From assembly GCA_030425385.1 (NCBI GenBank), contig JAUIAH010000004.1:124001-188000 (forward strand): a stretch of 64,000 bases of DNA. Direction: 5' to 3'. Position 1 is the first letter of the stretch; each line of letters opens with the position of its first letter. The translations under genes were made by a program, and so were the position numbers. A model generated the notes under the pieces. It was given only the letters and a program-made list of their open reading frames with translations. It had not been told where the DNA came from and searched no databases. The stretch comes from Verrucomicrobiia bacterium. GTDB lineage: Bacteria > Verrucomicrobiota > Verrucomicrobiia > Verrucomicrobiales > DEV007. This document shows, one piece after another, positions 54,601 through 61,554 of this stretch.

Positions 54601-57600
54601 TGGCAGCCCCCGTCATAGGATCTTGCAATCCTGTCCCCGTGATGATGGCTGGCGTGATGGTATACCCTTTCCATACCAAATAGCCGATCACGCCGTGATC
54701 ATACGCATCCGCATTGGAACCCTTGGCTGAGCCGCAGAGATAGAGAAGATCGCCGCATAATGTCGCCGGTGAAGGGAGCGTGAATCCAAAGTCCACCGTC
54801 AAGTTTCCGTTGGCATCAATAGCGTCATCAGAGAGCGTGCCTTGGCCTGTCTCACTCCCACTATTGGAGGGCTCATCACCCACGGCTAAGCGAATGGAGG
54901 CGGAACTTATTCCAGTGGTGGCTGGGTGATGGGAATCAATCCCATTCTCGTTGGTATCGTCGTCTAAATCATCGGCAATATTCCAGTCGGGAGCGCCTTG
55001 ATTGCCTCCCGCTCCAGGCGTTGAGACATGCCCCAATAGATTTCCGCCACTTTGAAATTCCTCCGCGGGGATGTGGACGAAATAGTCTCCCGCAGAGAGG
55101 CCGGTAAATGTATAAAACCCGCCGCCTGAAGTGATCACGGTCGCTACGGGACTGCCGCCACCATTGGGATCGTCTCCAGCGCTCCATAGCTCTACCGCAA
55201 CTCCATTGATTCCGCTATCACCTGAATCATAGAGACCGTTTGCATTGGTATCCATGAAGACGAGGTTGCCGAGGGTCATCGTCGATGGAGAGAGTTCCAC
55301 GACCACATCGAAGGACTCCGTCGTGGTCGTCGATTGATATGTGTAGACGCCCTCGTTAAGCCCCAGCGAATTCAGCGTTTGCCCGCTGTAGGTTTGGCTG
55401 ATCGTCGAGAGATCAATACTTGGAGTCCCATCCAATAGATAGAATTCCCCCTGATGAACTTGGAACCCACTTTGGGTTGCACTACTTGGGCCTGGTGAAA
55501 GGCCCCCGCTTCCCCAAGGGCCAGGATCGGTCACCTGAAAACCGAGATAATTCCCCGACACTAAGTCCGCAAGCTGTGGAACATTCGGCTCAAGCCATGT
55601 CCCATCAGGTTTGACGTGCAACGGCGAACCAGGAGCATAGTGCGCCGTTTCGATCATCCCGACGCCACTCACCACCACATCACTGCCATTCTCTCGAATG
55701 TAGATTGTTGCGTTTTGAGCATTATTGTCTACGTGAGTGGCGGGCATTCCAGCCAAATCTCCCGGGCTTGCCCCGAGAGTTGTATTCGTCCACGGAGAGA
55801 CATCGCCTGTGGTGGCATTGATAGTGAACAATGGGATGGTTGTCGTCGTTTCGTCGATGCCCAAGAGATTGCCAGCGGCATCAAAGGTCAGCGCAGTGAG
55901 GCCGGTGGCTGACGCGATGGGTGCTATTGGGCCATTGGTGTGGAGATCGTAGCTAAAGACTGTTTCAGCTTGTACTCCATAAAGAATCCCATTGGTGGTG
56001 ATGGTGAAATCTCCCCAACTGTGCAAAGCAGTGTTTCCTTGCATGTCAGCGACTTTCACCACATCGGCGATGGCATTCTTCGTTGCGTTGAAAGTGACTT
56101 TGTAAAGATCGTCTGTCCAACTGGTGGCGATATAGTATGCGTCGTCGTACCAAGCTCCTGCTAGCACCGAACTCGATACGGGATGGGTCCAACCGCTCCC
56201 AAGATTGCCAATAAGATTCAATTCCGTGCCCGTTGCCACATCGAATTTGTAGAGGTTGTGGCTGGATTGATCCGTGTACCATAACGTGCCCGATGCCCCA
56301 TGGCTGGGATCCAGAGCAAGCGCATTCATATTCCACGTGTTGGTGGTCGATCCGACGGCAGCAGTATCGCCATTGGTAAGATCCACACTATAGATAGTGT
56401 TGTCATCTTCGCGCACGAAATAGGTGCCCGCTCCAGCGCCTACTGTGGCATCGCAATCGACGGTGCGTATACTGAAGTAGTAATGGGAGGTGCTGTGGGC
56501 ATCCGTCCCATCGCCAACGATGCGAATGCAAGAAACACTCTGATTCCCGCGATAACGGAAGACCACAAAGTCACGGTTCCCAGATTCCGCCGTGGCGGTC
56601 AACGTGACAGATGATCCACTGCCGAATGTGACGTCAGGAGCGCTCTGATCAGAGGCTGGCGTCACGCCATCTCCCGTGGTCCCAGGAGAGAGATCGCCAG
56701 ACATCACCAACGTCCAGTGATCATTGGGAATGGCGTTGCCGTTGGCGTCCAACGCTTCAAAAGTCACCACATCGCCTGTGACGACCAGCCCTTTGTCATC
56801 GATATCAAATAAATGAAGCTCGACTTCTTGGAGCGGTTCCGAGAAACAGATCTCCGTGGTGGTTACCCCCCCATTGGTTAGAACTCGATAAGTTTCTGCA
56901 GGATCCGTCGAGGTGATGCCCGTGAGGTCAAGGTAGAGAGGGTGGGTTACGATGGCGAAACTACTCCCGGGATGGAAATCAACATTCTCGATGCGTTGAG
57001 TGTTGCTTCCTGCGGTGTGAGTGAACGTCACATCGGCCGTGATGGATAACGCAGGTTCGAAGGCGGCAGCTGTCCATTCAAGTGATGCGCCGACCGGAAG
57101 GTCCAAAGGAATCGAGGGGCCTGTTAGATCATTGTTCAAATAGGCGAAGGTATCTGTGCACAAGCCTTCCAAGCAAGGGAACGTGAGATCCAAGGTCGGC
57201 ACATGCACGTCAGCCGTCGTCGTGAGGCTCTTCGCCGCAATGGAACCATCGATAGGTCCTCCCGTTGAGATATCAGCGAAGGGGGCAAGCGCGTTGCCGA
57301 GTAGGTTCTTTGATTGAAGATTGATCGACGTGGCTTCATAGAAATTCCAAATGACGAGGTCACGGACATTCAAATTCGTGAATCCCGCGGTCATGTCGGC
57401 GCCGTTATTCCAATCTATCGCCGTTCCGGAAACATTGATCACCGCAGCGGCCGCCCCATTGAGATTCATCTCAATTGCCGTGGCATTCACGTTTGAGAAG
57501 ACGTCAGCTGCGGACACATGAAAGACAGCCACTTCACCGGAGGCGGCGGCTCCAAGGAAAGTGACAGGGCCGGCAGTGGTGGGAATGGTGGCCCCGCTGT

Positions 57601-60013
57601 TTGTCGACATGCCAGTCATCATGGAGGATGCATTCTTCAATTGGGCTTCGATGGATCCCACACTCACCGAGGGATCGTTGGTGAGTGAACACGCCCCCAG
57701 AAGATTGATTACTCGACCATTATCCGTTCCTCCAAGGCGCACCCCCCCGAATGACACGCTCAGGGGATCCCCACCAATGATATCTCCCGCCACTATCAAG
57801 GTGTCTTCGCCACAAGTGGTAGCGGATTCTTGGAGTGCGAAAAGAGAAGTATCCGTTCCGGTGAGATTTCCGCCAACAAAAGTCTTACCCTCGATATCCG
57901 AGTTGGTGTGGAGATCCTCGAAGGTGATGACGTTGTAGCGCATCAAGGGGCCAATGTCCGAACACAGCACGCCGAGTTCGCCTCCTGATCCCAATCCATC
58001 CGCAAAGATCTCAAAGGTCAATTCGTGGCCACACAACTCTTCGGTCACATTGCCATCATCGTCTTCATCAAACGTATCGACTAATCCGCGGTCCCATTGG
58101 CAGGCAAAGGCGGTTGGGCTTTCGAGCCAGCCAAAGACACGCTGTTGATAGGTTCCCGTGCTAGCGGTGCTCGACACTTGCAAATCGAAGTCGATATTCG
58201 CTTCCACCCATTGCGTGTTGGGAATGATGGTGAGAGGTGTGGAACTATCCCAGACGAACTTTAATAGAGTGCGCCCCGATCCTTTCCAATTGGGAGTGGT
58301 CGTCACATTCGGCATGGGGGGGGCGAGAGCCCCACTTTGATTATCACTAATCTCAACGTTTCCAGCATACACGAGTTGCTCAGGTAGCAACGTTACCATG
58401 GTGGGATTCACCAGAGGATTGATGTTCGGGGGCGGTGATTGGGCGACCATCCGAACGCTTACCGTTTGGCCAGGGGTGTAGGGCCCCTGGGTTTGATAGC
58501 GCATTTCGAAGTCTGCGGTGGTCTGGGCGGCGTCGATCGTTGAGATGAGAAAGTCGGAGTCGGAGTAAGGAGTGGCTCCTGCGGTGGCGTTGAGAGTGGC
58601 CATCACGGTAGAGGTGTGTCCCGCGCTAACCGGGGTGCCTTCTCGATCATTCGCCACGCCTTTGGTGTATTGAGTCGTGACATCGCCGACGAACCAGAAC
58701 CACGCGCCATGGTCACGATGATAGTTCTCGCCAGCTGGCATACCGCTATCAAAGTCCAATTGCATCGCGGTCACATACTCATCAGTGTTGAGCGAGAGTT
58801 CTGACGCATGGCGTTGGGTGTCATCGTGAACTTCAATACTGCCTCCAGGCCAGTCGCGCCAGGTCGCGTTCTGATTCGTTTGATACCGGGCGGTGAACGT
58901 CACCACTCCTGGGAATGCGTCGCGATGATTGAAGTATTCAAAGATAAACTCTTTCCCGAAAGAGACTTCGATCACGTATGAGTCGAGGGGCGTGCCGCCG
59001 AGGCTTCCGTGGCTCACACCGTAGTATTGGCCGCCATCGATATGCACCAATCCTTCGCCTTCCCATAGATCGACAGACACGCCATTACTCAGCACCATTG
59101 GCGCGACGCCGTTGGTGGCCGTGACTTGCGTTGCAGGGCTGCTGGTCCGCGACTTCACCACGCCATCTTCGTGATAGGTGAGTGTCCCGCACATAAGAGC
59201 AGAATCGCCAGTTTCGGCATCGCTTGGAAAACGCGTCTCGACCAGGCATTCGCCGAAGAATCCTGTCGTGGGAAGAGACGCATTGAAGGTGAAGATGACC
59301 GAATGCGACTCGGAGTCGTACGTGCTTGACTGAATGTGAGGAGAATTGCCTTTGGAAAGATAGCGCACTTCAGGCGGAAGAGGGCAAACGAGCGTGGCTT
59401 CGCTATACGTGGGGCCCGATGGAAATCCATAGGTAAGCCGATAGGTGAAAGCCACTCCCGCATCCACGGTATCCGTGAGCCCATAACCAGAACCCGTATC
59501 CACCTGGGTATTGAGACTAGCACTGCCAGCGTGGGCGGCATTGGGATGGATCGCAATATCATCCACTATAAAGTTGTCCCCTGCGCTGGCTTGGGCGTAG
59601 ACGTGCACGTAGGCCGTTCCCGCGGGTGCGGTAAAGTTATGACTATAATTTGTGTAAGTGGTCGTTCCCGCGGGCAGGACAAACTCATGCTGAGCCAGCC
59701 AGGTATCACTAGCATCATACCAATGAAACATCACGCGACCATTTGCCGAGGCTCCAGGGGCCATCTTGCCGACTGCGGAAAGGTCATAAGCCATGCCTGG
59801 AACTACTGCGCGCACGGTTTGCGAGGTCCAGTCACCGTAGATCGCGAAGTTCCCAGTGTGCGCATCCGTGGTTGGAAATCCCCAGTCCCAAGGATCACGT
59901 TGGCCCGACTCGAAGCCACCATTCTGAATCAAATTGGAAGAGGCATACGAGGGGAGTGCCAGGCTCAAGAGAAGAACCAGAGATATAAGAATATTCACGC
60001 GACACGACTTCAT
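45638..60013 (-). CDS. 4791-aa secreted mosaic protein (Calx-beta, VWA, GEVED, SdrD_B-like, TSP3)
   Basis: The ATG at 60013 gives a signal peptide (residues 1-24) and 4791 residues. Modules in order, by rough residue: CBM-like NGGFE domain 26-160; DUF11-like 165-310; choice-of-anchor-A 690-960; propeller-like segment (YFVREDDNTIYSVD) 1193-1420; SdrD_B-like 1580-1690; propeller 2 2006-2235; Calx-beta 2238-2348; VWA 1 2348-2593 (MIDAS DQSGS); GEVED 2599-2762; anchor-A 2 2764-3025; GEVED 2 3031-3196; three Calx-beta 3200-3520; propeller 3 3523-3753; Calx-beta 3762-3870; VWA 2 3890-4130 (DNSGS); calcium-binding TSP3 repeats 4135-4330; TIGR02597-like C-terminal region 4430-4791. It is probably a calcium-dependent surface adhesin or matrix protein. 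Its promoter overlaps a CRP-type palindrome. No membrane anchor or sorting signal is visible at the C-terminus. Confidence 0.85.
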   Translation of the reverse strand: MKSCRVNILISLVLLLSLALPSYASSNLIQNGGFESGQRDPWDWGFPTTDAHTGNFAIYGDWTSQTVRAVVPGMAYDLSAVGKMAPGASANGRVMFHWYDASDTWLAQHEFVLPAGTTTYTNYSHNFTAPAGTAYVHVYAQASAGDNFIVDDIAIHPNAAHAGSASLNTQVDTGSGYGLTDTVDAGVAFTYRLTYGFPSGPTYSEATLVCPLPPEVRYLSKGNSPHIQSSTYDSESHSVIFTFNASLPTTGFFGECLVETRFPSDAETGDSALMCGTLTYHEDGVVKSRTSSPATQVTATNGVAPMVLSNGVSVDLWEGEGLVHIDGGQYYGVSHGSLGGTPLDSYVIEVSFGKEFIFEYFNHRDAFPGVVTFTARYQTNQNATWRDWPGGSIEVHDDTQRHASELSLNTDEYVTAMQLDFDSGMPAGENYHRDHGAWFWFVGDVTTQYTKGVANDREGTPVSAGHTSTVMATLNATAGATPYSDSDFLISTIDAAQTTADFEMRYQTQGPYTPGQTVSVRMVAQSPPPNINPLVNPTMVTLLPEQLVYAGNVEISDNQSGALAPPMPNVTTTPNWKGSGRTLLKFVWDSSTPLTIIPNTQWVEANIDFDLQVSSTASTGTYQQRVFGWLESPTAFACQWDRGLVDTFDEDDDGNVTEELCGHELTFEIFADGLGSGGELGVLCSDIGPLMRYNVITFEDLHTNSDIEGKTFVGGNLTGTDTSLFALQESATTCGEDTLIVAGDIIGGDPLSVSFGGVRLGGTDNGRVINLLGACSLTNDPSVSVGSIEAQLKNASSMMTGMSTNSGATIPTTAGPVTFLGAAASGEVAVFHVSAADVFSNVNATAIEMNLNGAAAAVINVSGTAIDWNNGADMTAGFTNLNVRDLVIWNFYEATSINLQSKNLLGNALAPFADISTGGPIDGSIAAKSLTTTADVHVPTLDLTFPCLEGLCTDTFAYLNNDLTGPSIPLDLPVGASLEWTAAAFEPALSITADVTFTHTAGSNTQRIENVDFHPGSSFAIVTHPLYLDLTGITSTDPAETYRVLTNGGVTTTEICFSEPLQEVELHLFDIDDKGLVVTGDVVTFEALDANGNAIPNDHWTLVMSGDLSPGTTGDGVTPASDQSAPDVTFGSGSSVTLTATAESGNRDFVVFRYRGNQSVSCIRIVGDGTDAHSTSHYYFSIRTVDCDATVGAGAGTYFVREDDNTIYSVDLTNGDTAAVGSTTNTWNMNALALDPSHGASGTLWYTDQSSHNLYKFDVATGTELNLIGNLGSGWTHPVSSSVLAGAWYDDAYYIATSWTDDLYKVTFNATKNAIADVVKVADMQGNTALHSWGDFTITTNGILYGVQAETVFSYDLHTNGPIAPIASATGLTALTFDAAGNLLGIDETTTTIPLFTINATTGDVSPWTNTTLGASPGDLAGMPATHVDNNAQNATIYIRENGSDVVVSGVGMIETAHYAPGSPLHVKPDGTWLEPNVPQLADLVSGNYLGFQVTDPGPWGSGGLSPGPSSATQSGFQVHQGEFYLLDGTPSIDLSTISQTYSGQTLNSLGLNEGVYTYQSTTTTESFDVVVELSPSTMTLGNLVFMDTNANGLYDSGDSGINGVAVELWSAGDDPNGGGSPVATVITSGGGFYTFTGLSAGDYFVHIPAEEFQSGGNLLGHVSTPGAGGNQGAPDWNIADDLDDDTNENGIDSHHPATTGISSASIRLAVGDEPSNSGSETGQGTLSDDAIDANGNLTVDFGFTLPSPATLCGDLLYLCGSAKGSNADAYDHGVIGYLVWKGYTITPAIITGTGLQDPMTGAAITKPLEAFQGIIASGTAHGELPGDLGGVTTALKATTTPILYMEGLSVEEMGIASGHVVNFSDNTVWIEDNTSPLLPTGLANGSVTLMNPPVAGAGPTGASKVFVFANGAGSGGEVEIYDVDQPGANAYFLYGIYEAGDTLADSSVAAGRRVYYGITENGAGYYLPQINLNDPTNFLTAEGKALFDQALEASFLDGCTSDPGTAYFIHQHTNTLYTINLDTGDPTVLANTTATGRMNGLAFDEANDHLWYIDDVSYELYQFDLSTNTEIGVIGDLSDSGWTSPITAGLADAAAWYDGAMYVGTDSTDDLYRVTFNVDFTAVTDVIKVADINGDASPVAWGDFGISTNGILYGADAISGTVFRYDILGGGPRQNITSGAPVNGVQIGGDGRLYGIQSVVADSPLYTVDLTTSAVSSHVNTGLPTSPGDLAGPVFPEPFGVPVTVSVQEHAAGELDGFANVTVSLSAFSSAPVSVDYATFNDSALAGSDYTHTAGTVTIPAGSTSATIAIPILSDSIIEPLEFFQVQVSNPIGATIATAQANISISDCAADIIFLLDQSGSISGTEWSNMVTSIHGIIDRVKAESPASRIAITEYAGTSNFPPIPQVWIEGDFTEDRDVAKASITWRRGSTSVPNTLHTGDDAHGAVGLIGKALDGLSDSQILSPEKTLTRQSGRPLILFLFTDATRGHNSSWLVNSASPGVGTAGAFANYTDFKNNRGAKFVSVIVPTNPAGPPVAAAIASAGGTYVGAVEPNPADPDGSASTPRFMTTSPVFDLTVAQLDEIAQNICLAGGPQLLPVADYGDYSALPSASSNVTSNLRIGAQIDAELGATPDGAAIGDDLRGTDDEDGITFSDFTPGQSASATAMVTNDTGATVYLNAWADWNEDGDLNDSNEHLTATEISVSSSAVQNRPFTFPFTVPATAKGTIPIRVRLTSTSSPGPDGADGSGEVEDYLVTITTTCSSQLSIYNAIISNDLSTPSDIRGRSVVHNIIGSDSFSTGHAVTGAGTITMAVENGVEAGGGSINVVNGSLWAPSSGALNGRTVNFSGGGALVTSPAFDFSSVFDGILNESAIYASMPANSTVTIPTSPAVTYLTVGSGVADGAPAVFQLDGNSLLHNGNVQTIDLDLNGTNPSAIIINLSGSAINYDWSGENINLLRDVGLRPKILWHFPEATSVNLHRPLYGSILAPHATFQAHGGANEGSIMVKDYIGNIAVKLPLWEGGSTLCTDASDYGDSQLFPDASSSVSGNLHLGSAIGDIDSSPVVNASATGDDLSGTDDEDGLISASLTEGSSGSIVINRVNSSGAPAYLNAWIDWDGDGILGETNGGVSDHVIANVMIADGVGGNASYPVNVPTIAAAGSVHMRIRLTSTNNPGPTNYSGYGEVEDHAVTINASIKTLAVSDQSVSESAPHATIAVNLSAASTSPVSVDYTTSNGTALAGSDYTLTNGTLTIPSGATTGTITVPLLEDNLSEGPESFTIVLNNPTGATISDGNATITISDNDNALLAIADSSANEGAGSVDVMVNLSNPAASDVHVDFTTNDGTAMAGSDYTALSGTVTFPAGSTSESVTISLLDDALLEGDEVFSVNLSNPTNASLGTASADVTITENDTLELSVADLAANEGSGTADVVLLLSNASASDITVDYATSDGTAVASQDYTSATGTLTIPAGDTSLTIPITILDDGNFERNEDFVVDFSNSSQGSFTKAQAIVTILDNECDETPYLIQNASADLYGVDFENANTNLLQANIAAYRINGIGYNRADHYLWGFKQVSPWNTVVRINPDYSVDEFVIPGLNADGYHIGDVDANGVLHLGKAFDTQVIRVDLNPRSPNYLAVLPDLTLSDSDSWGDWAFHAIDGKLYTIDRTEELFRIDPSTGLVTKLAKLKGIRGSGYFGASYCDGLGSFYALREENGIIYRIANVHLLTGATEPDVEFFSKAPSGWTSDGARCALAAPPTGPLRVNVADAIVSEGDSTAIVDISLTTTHATPVSVDYEAFNNTAQDGFDYVATSGTVTIPAGSTSVSVSISLIEDDLPEGQESFFVVASNPTGGAILADDAGIVSITDDDAKDTDRDGAPDIDDIDDDDDGILDVDEAFATGSCGADVEVILLLDNSGSISASEWDSFSAFTRDVIDELGSFGSVKMAVAHYWSDWDATNAYLYLESDFTTDPIAAKTFERRGIGQDELHRTAQLLRNALSGSGTGVSGATSTLSHTPGAETHLLFMTDAAKALFGDSNLVDPNTPGDPFKFMNDLKKDFNMTVTSVRFNTGWAPSDAEANAAAAALASTGGIYTGAIDENLTDPEGSQTIPRRFYNVANFGGIPSTLAAEITHLTCEVTADFDGDGYPDHLDIDSDNDGIPDNVEAQSTAAYVEPNGDAGPVNNGLDSAYLGGLNPVDSDQDGQTDVYDADSDNDGDPDINENGWNVHTISMIDDDGDGLDDEFDTELILWDVNDRIFDPNPATLGDLDGDLLPNGDNATPMLRDVDFRDPGKQDGYGIWKNLYTLSLGSESDPKDNPDNDLYDNLLEYALCLHPGTGLPGPGGFFVETDGTQITAKFYRPKGGLGDVTYIVDARADLPILDSDTWSSILTIPGDGSGSGVTVTDLGNAIEEVRVTNLENFAPLSLSSGFIRLSVQLNSQTSYTPVWGWTETEIELGHTESYANPFNKPEVLSGTIDAVVGTHQLNVLTATGGVPLEAELSTLLRSYYIEIIDGDLAGHRFDIAAVKDHLITIATDTDLYSGPPYNTRITASEVPSTLAGAPFVLREHQTLDDLFPPMSGAFTPQAHTFVVGHPADRIHVYAADWDSYWLYDNNAGNHNAYWALDGDSTISNRGKTVIPPDQGLFVAPQETTVTFLALGIVRKNAFAMPLRHGWSLQASPFPISQGPAERNMNHTTFYGSDDPATSDTVCFWLGDSDTAAYQASFRCAFLFVPQDLKTPRWLYADDEFLAPRDFETTIFPKDRSSFYYRHLNPKPDYIVPLPWCINLIGE

Positions 60014-60033
60014 AGAGTGATAGGTATGGTGTA

Positions 60034-60049
60034 TGTGATAATTATCACA
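60034..60049. promoter_or_regulatory. CRP/FNR-type palindrome TGTGATAATTATCACA
   Basis: This is a perfect 16-bp palindrome that fits the CRP consensus TGTGA-N6-TCACA exactly, and it is close to FNR-type sites. It overlaps the -10 box of the giant-gene promoter, 21 bases upstream of the start codon, a position that would normally give repression. Which CRP/FNR-family protein binds is unknown. Confidence 0.65.
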
Positions 60050-60067
60050 AATATATACAACTATCAA
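60039..60067 (-). promoter_or_regulatory. Sigma-70-type promoter of the giant secreted-protein gene
   Basis: On the minus strand TTGATA (60062-60067) and TAATTA (60039-60044) are separated by 17 bases, in an A+T-rich stretch directly upstream of the start. The implied leader is only about 20 bases and contains no Shine-Dalgarno sequence. Confidence 0.6.
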
Positions 60068-60225
60068 ATTTCTCTCGTGTTCCGCTCGAAATGTGGGCGG
60101 CTAGAAAGCCATCGACGTCAGAAATTAGAGACGCTCTCATTCTCGAAACGCATCGTTGCTGAAGAATCGGTGTCAGCAGCGAGTCCCTGGCGCATCCTTG
60201 CATCCCTCTCCTCTTATGAAAGGAA

Positions 60226-60300
60226 TGGCTCCTGCAGTTGGATTCGAACCAACGACCTAGTGGTTAACAGCCACCCGCTCTACCGCTGAGCTATGCAGGA
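60226..60300 (-). tRNA. tRNA-Asn (GTT), CCA encoded
   Basis: The minus-strand sequence folds as a complete tRNA. The acceptor stem is TCCTGCA/TGCAGGA with G discriminator and an encoded CCA (60226-60228). The D-arm contains AGCTCAGCGGTAGAGC, the anticodon loop CTGTTAA has anticodon GTT, and the T-arm is GTTGGTTCGAATCCAAC. All stems pair. It lies in the gap between the giant gene and the helical membrane-protein gene; no integrase is next to it. Confidence 0.97.
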
Positions 60301-60399
60301 TTTGACCATCCGGTGGGCGCTAGAATGGCGGGTGGATGACTGATTTCAAGCGATAATTTCATCCGAAACGCGTCAAATTTCTCGGGGATCAAGGATTCC

Positions 60400-61554
60400 T
60401 TAGAACCCCTCCTGCTCACGCTTGAATCGCGCTGTTGCCTCAAGCGCGTCACGTGTCTTGGGATCCGAGATGCGCGTCGTCCATTTCAGGGCTCGGTCCA
60501 GATCGCGGACAGCCGCGCCGCGAATGAAACTGGGGAGAACCTGATCGAAGAGAGGGCTGCCCTCAAGTGTCGCAAGCTGTCTCTCCGCGGCATCGAGGTC
60601 TCCCCGAGATGCCCATCGCAACATGATCTCAGGCGAAATCCTTTGGATGTGATGTTCCGATCGTTGCGTGAGTAACCATTCAAAGGCCATCTCAGGAGAG
60701 GACTGACCCGCTTCGACAAGCATTGCCGTGATGGCTTCTTCTCTCCCTGGCGTGCCGACAGGGAGTTTCTGAACGAGGGCGGCGCCGGCCTGAAATCCTT
60801 CCATGTGGAGAGTGGCCGTTAGCAATTCCTCGCAAGCCTGCTGGGCAAGCTCAGAAGAACCGATGGCGCAGAGCTGCTCATAGAATCTCCATCGAGCATC
60901 GCCGTCCCTCAAGAGGTGCATCGGCCCTTCAAGCATCGACTCCCATTCGGTGCGGACCGAGTAGCTCTGAGTTTCCGTGAACCAGTCTGCCATCTCGTGA
61001 GGGGCGTGTCGTGCAAGATCAAGGGTGACGCTCGCCATCATCACGGTCAGATCGTTGCCTACTTGAGCATGATTCTTTAAAAGCCATCGCCGCGCTTCGT
61101 CACGATTGGCTCTAGCAAGCTGATTAAAGGCTTCTCGACGAGCACTCCAGTGGTTTCCCAGACTTCCTTGCTGCAACGGATCTGCGAGAGGATGTGTCAG
61201 CGCCCGCATCGGGTCCTTCTCCTTGAGAATGAGGAAAGCGATGCGGGCGTACTTGCCACTGAATTCACCATGCTCCGGTGAGGTTGCGTCGATAAGGTGC
61301 TCAAGGGCATGAGTGGGCATCATTGATAGGGCCCGGACGAGAGCGATGGTCTCACGAGCGCTTTCTTCTGGAGTGCGATCTTCTTTACGGAAACGGCTTT
61401 CCCAGGCTTCCAGGTCGAAGGTGCTCCAGGAGCTTCCCGCCTCATGGGAGTTCTCTATCGATGCGGTTGTCGTGGCGACGCCATGGTTAGGCCAATGTGC
61501 CAGGAGGCCGAAGATCACGGCGATGGCTGCTGTGGCAATCCACCAGTGAATCAT
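60400..61554 (-). CDS. Membrane-anchored helical-repeat protein coupled to the sigma fusion
   Basis: The 384-residue protein has an N-terminal membrane helix (WWIATAAIAVIFGLLAHWP, residues 4-22) and a long alpha-helical extracytoplasmic region of roughly 40-residue units rich in WL and AxR patterns (MAFEWLLTQRSEHHI, EARRWLLKNHAQ). These units resemble those in the C-terminal part of the upstream sigma-fusion protein. Its ATG overlaps the stop of that gene (ATGA), so the two are made together. It may be a partner of the receptor part; no enzyme motif is visible. Confidence 0.7.
   Translation of the reverse strand: MIHWWIATAAIAVIFGLLAHWPNHGVATTTASIENSHEAGSSWSTFDLEAWESRFRKEDRTPEESARETIALVRALSMMPTHALEHLIDATSPEHGEFSGKYARIAFLILKEKDPMRALTHPLADPLQQGSLGNHWSARREAFNQLARANRDEARRWLLKNHAQVGNDLTVMMASVTLDLARHAPHEMADWFTETQSYSVRTEWESMLEGPMHLLRDGDARWRFYEQLCAIGSSELAQQACEELLTATLHMEGFQAGAALVQKLPVGTPGREEAITAMLVEAGQSSPEMAFEWLLTQRSEHHIQRISPEIMLRWASRGDLDAAERQLATLEGSPLFDQVLPSFIRGAAVRDLDRALKWTTRISDPKTRDALEATARFKREQEGF

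Noticed and set aside
59336-60289. A 317-codon + strand frame over the start of the giant gene and into the tRNA
   Set aside because: It runs through the signal-peptide region and the tRNA-Asn gene on the opposite strand; the product has no domain.
60226-60300. tRNA-Asn as a possible integration site
   Set aside because: No integrase, no duplicated 3' end and no change in gene style is seen on either side.
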